This document shows, piece after piece, positions 7,261 to 10,548 of a stretch of DNA of 10,548 nucleotides. The DNA comes from an uncultured Synergistales bacterium (lineage in GTDB: Bacteria > Synergistota > Synergistia > Synergistales > Aminobacteriaceae): contig CALFXN010000207.1 in NCBI GenBank assembly GCA_937957815.1, positions 1 to 10,548 on the forward strand. Reading direction: 5' to 3'. Each line of letters opens with the position of its first letter. Position 1 is the first letter of the stretch. A model generated the notes under the pieces. That model had not been told where the DNA came from and did no database searches. It saw nothing but the letters and a program-made list of their open reading frames with translations. A program made the translations under genes and the position numbers.

Positions 7261-7500
7261 ATGTACCTTCGTTCTGACGATCTTATCGTCTTCGGGAAGA
7301 TCGTGTCGACGGCTTTCCTTATAGGTGGCTATATTGGCCTTGGCTATCTTTTGGGAGATTTTCTCTCAAAAAGAGGATATTCCGATGGTTTCGTTCCAGG
7401 CTGCATGTTTCTTGGTGCGGTCATCGGACTTCATCAGGCGTGGCTCTTGGTTCGATCGATACTTCAGCAGGTAAGAAATCACGATAGGAATGGAAAGTAG
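7261..7500 (+). CDS. AtpI/AtpZ-like small membrane protein
   Basis: This 79-residue protein has two hydrophobic segments (about 10-33 and 44-68) joined by a short polar loop (LSKRGYSDGF), and a basic C-terminus. The 'GGYIGLGYLLGDFL' then 'GCMFLGAVIGLHQAWLLVRSI' layout is that of the AtpZ/AtpI family, small proteins usually encoded just before F1Fo ATP synthase genes and thought to help c-ring assembly or Mg2+ uptake. No ATP-synthase genes follow in the window; instead there is about 1 kb of gene-free DNA. It starts 3 nt after the parB stop without a clear Shine-Dalgarno, so it is likely translated by coupling within the rsmG-parA-parB operon. Family assignment is by topology and glycine pattern, so it is moderate. 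Confidence 0.65.
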   Translation: MYLRSDDLIVFGKIVSTAFLIGGYIGLGYLLGDFLSKRGYSDGFVPGCMFLGAVIGLHQAWLLVRSILQQVRNHDRNGK

Positions 7501-7507
7501 TTTTTGA

Positions 7508-7536
7508 TTGTATCGCGAATACAAAGTGCATTTTTT
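7508..7536 (+). terminator. Weak possible terminator after the rsmG-parAB-atpI-like operon
   Basis: Eight bases after the last stop codon, TTGTAT (7508..7513) and ATACAA (7519..7524) form a perfect 6-bp stem around a CGCGA loop. A run of six T begins about 6 nt later (7531..7536). The stem is AT-rich and the T-run is displaced, so it would be a poor intrinsic terminator. It is the only candidate I see at the end of this operon. Confidence 0.25.
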
Positions 7537-7721
7537 CCAGTATACATTATTCCATTTCATGTGAGACCGTCGCTTAAAGGTTTCGGAGAAGGATTCGAGA
7601 TATTGCCATTCGTTTGAATCCAATATGGCATACAGATGTGCTCATTCAATCTGTTTCTTTGCGTTAGAGTTCGTTTTGTCGCAACTCCGGCGAAAATGAA
7701 CGATTGACACGTGCGTAACGG

Positions 7722-7749
7722 ATTCGAGCGATATCACGTATCGCAGAAT
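7722..7749. repeat. Inverted repeat (hairpin) in the gene-free region
   Basis: GCGATA (7728..7733) and TATCGC (7739..7744) form a perfect stem around a TCACG loop. The outer arms ATTC (7722..7725) and GAAT (7746..7749) extend it across a small asymmetric internal loop. It could be an RNA structure or a protein-binding dyad; no T-run follows. Confidence 0.4.
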
Positions 7750-7824
7750 GCTCCCGATTCTCGGTATGTATCGTCTTCGCTTCCAAAGGCGCTTCTGAAG
7801 GCAAAGAGTTCGCGCTTGGCTTTA

Positions 7825-7855
7825 CCGGATCGCTCTCTTTTTTTGAGCGATACGG
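7825..7855. repeat. Inverted repeat with T-rich loop
   Basis: CCGGATCGCTC (7825..7835) pairs with GAGCGATACGG (7845..7855) at ten of eleven positions (one G/A mismatch), around a nine-base pyrimidine loop made almost wholly of T. This is the strongest stem in the region. The T-run is in the loop instead of after the stem, so it is not an ordinary terminator on either strand. Confidence 0.45.
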
Positions 7856-8388
7856 AAATTCTTTCTTCTGCACAATGCGAAGGACTCCCTTGGAATATGG
7901 GGTGATATCGAAAAATGATTCATCGTTTGAGGTGAAGAGAAGAGAGTGAAGCGACTGATCGACGGCGGCTGATTGTGGAAGTTCAGATGAATTCTCATAT
8001 TGTGCGATGAAAGACGAATTTTGCTGAAACTTGTCGGCTACGCATTTCATCTGCGGATATTTTTGAGAGGAGTGAATTTCCGGGATGATTGATGTCAACG
8101 CGAGGAAGTATCCGGTCGTTTGTGAGGCATCCGGAGAAGAATCCCGCCACTATACCGGGGCGAATGAGATTTGTCTCGCGACGAATATCTTTCGAGGCGA
8201 ATTTCGATGCGATCGTATCGCGAAGTTTCCAAGCCATCGCGTCGAGGCGGGGTGATGTCGCGTGTCGAGAAATCTGCCTCCACATCCGTTGCGTACCCCT
8301 CCATGGATCGCGCACGGTTTTCCGGGGTGTCCCGCCGATACACAGATCGAGTCGTTATGCCGAAGCAAATGCCAATGTTCCGGATGAG

Positions 8389-8404
8389 TGTTTCACGTGA
8401 AACA
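8389..8404. promoter_or_regulatory. parS: parS site 1 (ParB-binding centromere)
   Basis: TGTTTCACGTGAAACA is a perfect 16-bp palindrome identical to the classical chromosomal parS consensus of Bacillus and most other bacteria (TGTTNCACGTGAAACA). It lies in gene-free DNA about 1.1 kb after parB and about 4.4 kb from the DnaA boxes, the usual origin-proximal location. ParB encoded at 6349..7257 would load here as a CTP clamp and spread. Confidence 0.95.
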
Positions 8405-8507
8405 TTTATTTGCGAGATACATTTCAGTCCTCATATCTCGTTCGTCGATTTGCGTTCTGATTTTGCGTTTTCCGGAATCGCTTTCGGACGCCGAATGACT
8501 CCCACAA

Positions 8508-8536
8508 TCCCGCTCGCGGGAAAACTGGAGTATACT
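8508..8536 (+). promoter_or_regulatory. Possible promoter/operator of the HIT-yigZ operon
   Basis: TATACT (8531..8536) is a five-of-six match to TATAAT, 31 bp before the HIT start codon, in an AT-rich stretch. No good -35 hexamer is present at 16-18 bp. Instead that position is occupied by the perfect short hairpin TCCCGC-TC-GCGGGA (8508..8521), which could be an operator for a regulator. The -10 is plausible; a role for the dyad is speculation. Confidence 0.3.
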
Positions 8537-8567
8537 ACAATACAAATACCGACGATGAGGTGATGAT

Positions 8568-9050
8568 GTGGAACACATCTTCGCGCCGTGGCGCATGACA
8601 TATATCAGGATGTCGGACAGGAACGACGACGGGTGTTTTCTTTGCAACTACCCGAAGGAAGATCGCGACGAGGAACATCAAATCGTCGCACGCGGAAAAC
8701 ACTGCTTCGTCATCTGCAACGCATTCCCGTATAATCCCGGTCACCTCATGGTCGCGCCGTACCGACACTCGGCCGATTTCGCGGGGCTTTCTCCCGAAGA
8801 GATCCTCGACATCCATATGCACGTCGGGCGCGGCATTGCCGCCTTGAAGAAGGCCATGAATCCCCAAGGATTCAACATCGGAATCAATCTTGGAAAGGTG
8901 GCCGGAGCCGGACTCGAAGAGCATCTTCACGTCCATATCGTCCCGCGGTGGAACGGCGATACGAACTTCATGCCCGTTTTTTCGGACGTTCGTGTAGTCG
9001 CCGAATCTCTTGCCGAAACGTACCGACGAATTCACGACGCCTGGAAATGA
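8568..9050 (+). CDS. HIT-family protein, Ap4A phosphorylase-like
   Basis: This 160-residue member of the histidine-triad superfamily carries the active-site motif 'HLHVHIVPRW' (119-128) with H119, H121 (the expected nucleophile) and H123. The N-terminus 'MEHIFAPWRMTYI' and C23-x2-C26 ('CFLCNY') with 'NPGHLMVAPYRH' (56-67) are typical of the branch that includes mycobacterial Ap4A phosphorylase. Such enzymes cleave dinucleoside polyphosphates such as Ap4A or other nucleotide-phosphate bonds; the exact substrate is not readable. The start is GTG at 8568, supported by GAGGTG about 5 nt upstream and by the conserved beginning; no ATG lies in frame just before it. Its TGA overlaps the ATG of the YigZ gene (ATGA), implying coupled translation. 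Confidence 0.92.
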   Translation: MEHIFAPWRMTYIRMSDRNDDGCFLCNYPKEDRDEEHQIVARGKHCFVICNAFPYNPGHLMVAPYRHSADFAGLSPEEILDIHMHVGRGIAALKKAMNPQGFNIGINLGKVAGAGLEEHLHVHIVPRWNGDTNFMPVFSDVRVVAESLAETYRRIHDAWK

Positions 9051-9676
9051 CCTGCGTCTTCATCGAGCCCCGAAACGACGTCGAAATCCGTGAAGTCATT
9101 CAGAGATCCCAGTTTTTTGGCATCGTCCGGTGCGCCCGCGACGAGAATTCTGCTCGCGTCATTCTCTCAGGAGTCGGGGATCGGTACAGGAACGCAACGC
9201 ATATCTGCTACGCATATCGCATCGGATTCCCGAAGATCACGGAGTTTGCGACGGATGCCGGTGAACCCTCCGGAACCGCCGGTCGTCCCATTCTTGGAGC
9301 CATCCAGCGAACTGACCTGGCGAATACGCTCGTCGTCATCGTTCGTTTTTTCGGAGGTATCAAGCTCGGAGTTCGAGGACTCATCGAGGCGTATGGTTTC
9401 ACCGCTTCGGAAGCTCTTCGAGCGGCGAAGCGAATCGAACGGAAGGCTGCGCTCCGATGTTTCCTGCGTCTCCGATACGATCAATACTCCGAGACGCTTG
9501 CGATCCTGCGACGCTTCGGTTGCATCGCAGAAGCGCCCGAATATGCGGAAGATATCCGGTTCATCGCGCTGGTCCCCCTCGATTCTGTTGCTCTCCTGAG
9601 AGAATTCCTCGACGAACGTCTCGCGCGCGGCCTGATCCTCGAGTGCTATTGGGGAGAGGACGTCTCTATACTGTAA
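9047..9676 (+). CDS. YigZ/IMPACT family protein
   Basis: This 209-residue protein belongs to the UPF0029/IMPACT family (E. coli YigZ, yeast YIH1), whose bacterial members have no settled biochemical role; eukaryotic relatives inhibit GCN2 signalling. The family signature is clear: 'ATHICYAYRIG' (50-60), 'DAGEPSGTAGRPIL' (70-83) and 'VVIVRFFGGIKLGVRGL' (96-112). In the last block the usual second 'GVGGL' reads 'GVRGL'. A C-terminal ferredoxin-like domain (about 135-209), usual for bacterial YigZ, follows. ATG 9047 overlaps the HIT stop by 4 nt; the frame is open further upstream but only inside the HIT gene. Little Shine-Dalgarno is visible, in keeping with coupling. It converges with the GNAT gene, leaving 16 nt between the stops and no evident terminator. 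Confidence 0.93.
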   Translation: MTCVFIEPRNDVEIREVIQRSQFFGIVRCARDENSARVILSGVGDRYRNATHICYAYRIGFPKITEFATDAGEPSGTAGRPILGAIQRTDLANTLVVIVRFFGGIKLGVRGLIEAYGFTASEALRAAKRIERKAALRCFLRLRYDQYSETLAILRRFGCIAEAPEYAEDIRFIALVPLDSVALLREFLDERLARGLILECYWGEDVSIL

Positions 9677-9692
9677 TCTCCGGAGCTTTCTC

Positions 9693-10233
9693 CTAACGCA
9701 TTTCGAGAACGGTCACAACGCTTCCGAAAGCGTCGAAACTCTTCCTTCCTCCCGCAGTCCCTCCGACTTTTTCGTAAAAAACCGATGGTGCGTTCGTTCC
9801 CCTCGAGAACCCAAAGCGCAAGCTCCGCCCGTCCGTACGACGCCAGAGTGGCTCTTCCGGATGCAGACAGCTTCCTTCCGATTCCCATACCCTGAAATTC
9901 CGGAAGGACGTACATCGAATAGATCTCTCCGGAATGACCATCATTCGGACTCTCGCAGGAGCGCTCCGGTCCGCCGATACAAAAAGTCGCAAGACGCCCG
10001 CACGACTCCGTGACAAGGGCAAACTCTCCGTCGTGCTCCCCCTGAACTATTTCAGTCACATACAGGGCGATTTCCCGGCCCGTCATTCCGGAAAGTGTCT
10101 CTTCGGAAATCAGCCCGCGATATGCGTCCCGCCATGTCAGAACCTGAATCGAGCCGATTCCGGCCGCGTCCTCAACCGTGGCGGAACGAATCGTGACGTC
10201 GTCCGGACAACAACGATCAATCTTCCGAGTCAT
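9693..10233 (-). pseudogene. GNAT acetyltransferase, frameshifted by one extra base in a homopolymer
   Basis: The minus strand encodes a GNAT-fold N-acetyltransferase of about 180 residues. 'VTIRSATVEDAAGI' near the N-terminus is the typical first strand and helix. 'MYVLPEFQGMGIGRKL' is acetyl-CoA motif A with its Q-x-x-G-x-G loop. 'LALWVLEGNERTIGF' begins motif B. Right there, in a run of six T on the minus strand (9776..9781), the frame goes wrong: as read it continues 'LRKSRRDCG' and on past the natural end to 9646. With five T it reads 'GFYEKVGG', the canonical GNAT ending, and stops at 9693 after 'VVTVLEMR'. So the gene is intact but for one base. This may be a sequencing or assembly error, slippage or a real mutation. 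Start choice: ATG 10233 or TTG 10248 in the same frame; neither has a clear Shine-Dalgarno. Substrate unknown. Confidence 0.8.
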
Positions 10234-10382
10234 AGCGATATCACTCAATTAGTCAGGATTCATCATACTCTTCCCACACATTTTAATGGCGAAATATTCT
10301 CCTGGGCGAGATATCGATACTTCCCCAGCGTTCCGGATAAGCGCCGCATCGAGCCTAATTCGTAAACATAAATTTGTAATGG

Positions 10383-10411
10383 TTGACATTTGAGCGTTTT
10401 CGGAGTAGAAC
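10383..10411 (+). promoter_or_regulatory. Candidate promoter pointing off the contig end
   Basis: A perfect TTGACA (10383..10388) is followed by a 17-bp spacer and TAGAAC (10406..10411, four of six to TATAAT). It would drive a plus-strand gene beyond the contig end, with the parS site at 10446 in its leader. The -10 match is mediocre. Confidence 0.35.
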
Positions 10412-10445
10412 CTTGAATCGCAAACACCACGATGCGCCGGCGATA

Positions 10446-10461
10446 CGTTTCACGTGAAACG
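10446..10461. promoter_or_regulatory. parS: parS site 2 (ParB-binding centromere)
   Basis: CGTTTCACGTGAAACG is a perfect 16-bp palindrome with the full GTTTCACGTGAAAC core of parS; only the outermost base pair differs from the site at 8389. It lies about 2.05 kb from site 1 and about 6.4 kb from the DnaA boxes. Several parS sites close to the origin are normal in bacterial chromosomes. Confidence 0.92.
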
Positions 10462-10501
10462 ACGCCCCCCGTCGTCAATCGCGGAAGACACATATCTGAC
10501 A

Positions 10502-10548
10502 AGATCGGAAGAGCACACGTCTGAACTCCAGTCACGTGGCCTTATCTC
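10502..10548 (+). other. Illumina TruSeq adapter read-through (not genomic)
   Basis: From 10502 the sequence begins AGATCGGAAGAGC and continues as the TruSeq index adapter through 'CTCCAGTCAC', followed by GTGGCC at the index position and the constant ATCTC of the adapter tail. As I recall, GTGGCC is TruSeq index 20. On the minus strand it translates to 'TGVQTCALPI', a peptide well known as adapter contamination in databases. These bases should be trimmed and no gene should be called across them. Confidence 0.97.

Larger units (their letters stand above)
7501..8567. other. Long gene-free, AT-richer region with hairpins and one parS site
   Basis: About 1.07 kb that is visibly more AT-rich than the flanking genes. 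Open frames up to 144 codons exist on both strands, but none has a plausible ribosome-binding site, a family-like sequence or a hydrophobic pattern, so I call none. Contents: a weak hairpin followed by a T-run after the AtpI-like gene (7508..7536), a hairpin at 7722..7749, a hairpin with a pyrimidine loop at 7825..7855, the perfect parS at 8389..8404, a hairpin at 8508..8521 and a -10-like TATACT at 8531. I found no tRNA T-arm (GGTTCGAATCC type) and no exact DnaA box. It may be untranslated RNA, origin-associated structural DNA or decayed sequence; the sequence alone does not decide. Confidence 0.6.
10234..10501. other. Contig-end intergenic DNA with parS
   Basis: About 270 bp of genomic sequence between the GNAT start and the adapter. 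It holds a promoter-like TTGACA element (10383..10411) and a parS palindrome (10446..10461). A plus-strand frame begins at ATG 10431 and is open to the end, but it has no ribosome-binding site and too little length to judge. The minus-strand frame covering 10263..10535 begins inside the adapter and gives no recognisable product. Confidence 0.5.

Noticed and set aside
7604..7622. tRNA-like T-arm fragment around 'TTTGAATCC'
   Set aside because: No matching acceptor stem, D-arm or anticodon arm could be found.
7664..8098. A 144-codon minus-strand open frame in the gene-free region
   Set aside because: No Shine-Dalgarno, polar low-information sequence without a hydrophobic-core pattern, and no family resemblance. 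It could be revisited if conserved in relatives.
7995..8563. Overlapping frames on both strands (106 and 130 codons among others)
   Set aside because: They overlap in several frames, include the parS palindrome, and none has a ribosome-binding site or protein-like composition.
10263..10535. A 90-codon minus-strand open frame beginning 'MTGVQTCALPI'
   Set aside because: Its start lies in Illumina adapter, so it is an artefact; the genomic remainder is not recognisable.

Overview
This window looks like the replication-origin region of a bacterial chromosome, at the very end of an assembled contig. It carries a cluster of DnaA-box-like 9-mers (about 3918..4028), an rsmG-parA-parB operon (4909..7257) and two perfect 16-bp parS palindromes (8389..8404 and 10446..10461). 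The coding DNA is GC-rich. The organism is probably a diderm: there is a large AsmA/TamB-like membrane-anchored protein and an exported-looking Sel1-repeat protein. I cannot name the phylum from this sequence. Synergistota or another non-proteobacterial diderm is only a guess.

Left arm, minus strand. An AsmA-like gene starts at 2304 and runs off the left edge with at least 768 codons. It follows a Sel1-repeat gene (2326..3771) at a 21-bp distance, so the two probably form one envelope-related operon, driven from a TTGACA-type promoter near 3819..3847. Then comes a gene-free stretch with the DnaA boxes (3772..4072), and a minus-strand gene (4073..4837) resembling the DUF4213/DUF364 Rossmann-like family.

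Right arm, plus strand. Transcription diverges at 4838..4908. The plus-strand operon is rsmG, parA, parB and a small AtpI/AtpZ-like two-helix membrane protein, with junctions of +4, -22 and +3 nt. A gene-free, AT-richer stretch of about 1.07 kb follows (7501..8567), containing several hairpins and one parS. Next is a HIT-family nucleotide phosphorylase/hydrolase gene overlapping a YigZ/IMPACT gene by ATGA. A convergent minus-strand GNAT acetyltransferase gene is broken by one extra base in a homopolymer. The last 47 bases are Illumina TruSeq adapter, not genome.

Taken together: DnaA would unwind the origin near 3.9-4.0 kb, ParB would load on the two parS sites 4.4-6.5 kb away, and ParA would move the ParB-parS complex. 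The genes point outward from the origin on both sides, as expected for leading-strand coding. I see no sign of a wholly new system. The points most worth checking are the origin, the long gene-free parS region, the DUF364-like gene beside the origin, and the frameshift and adapter artefacts.
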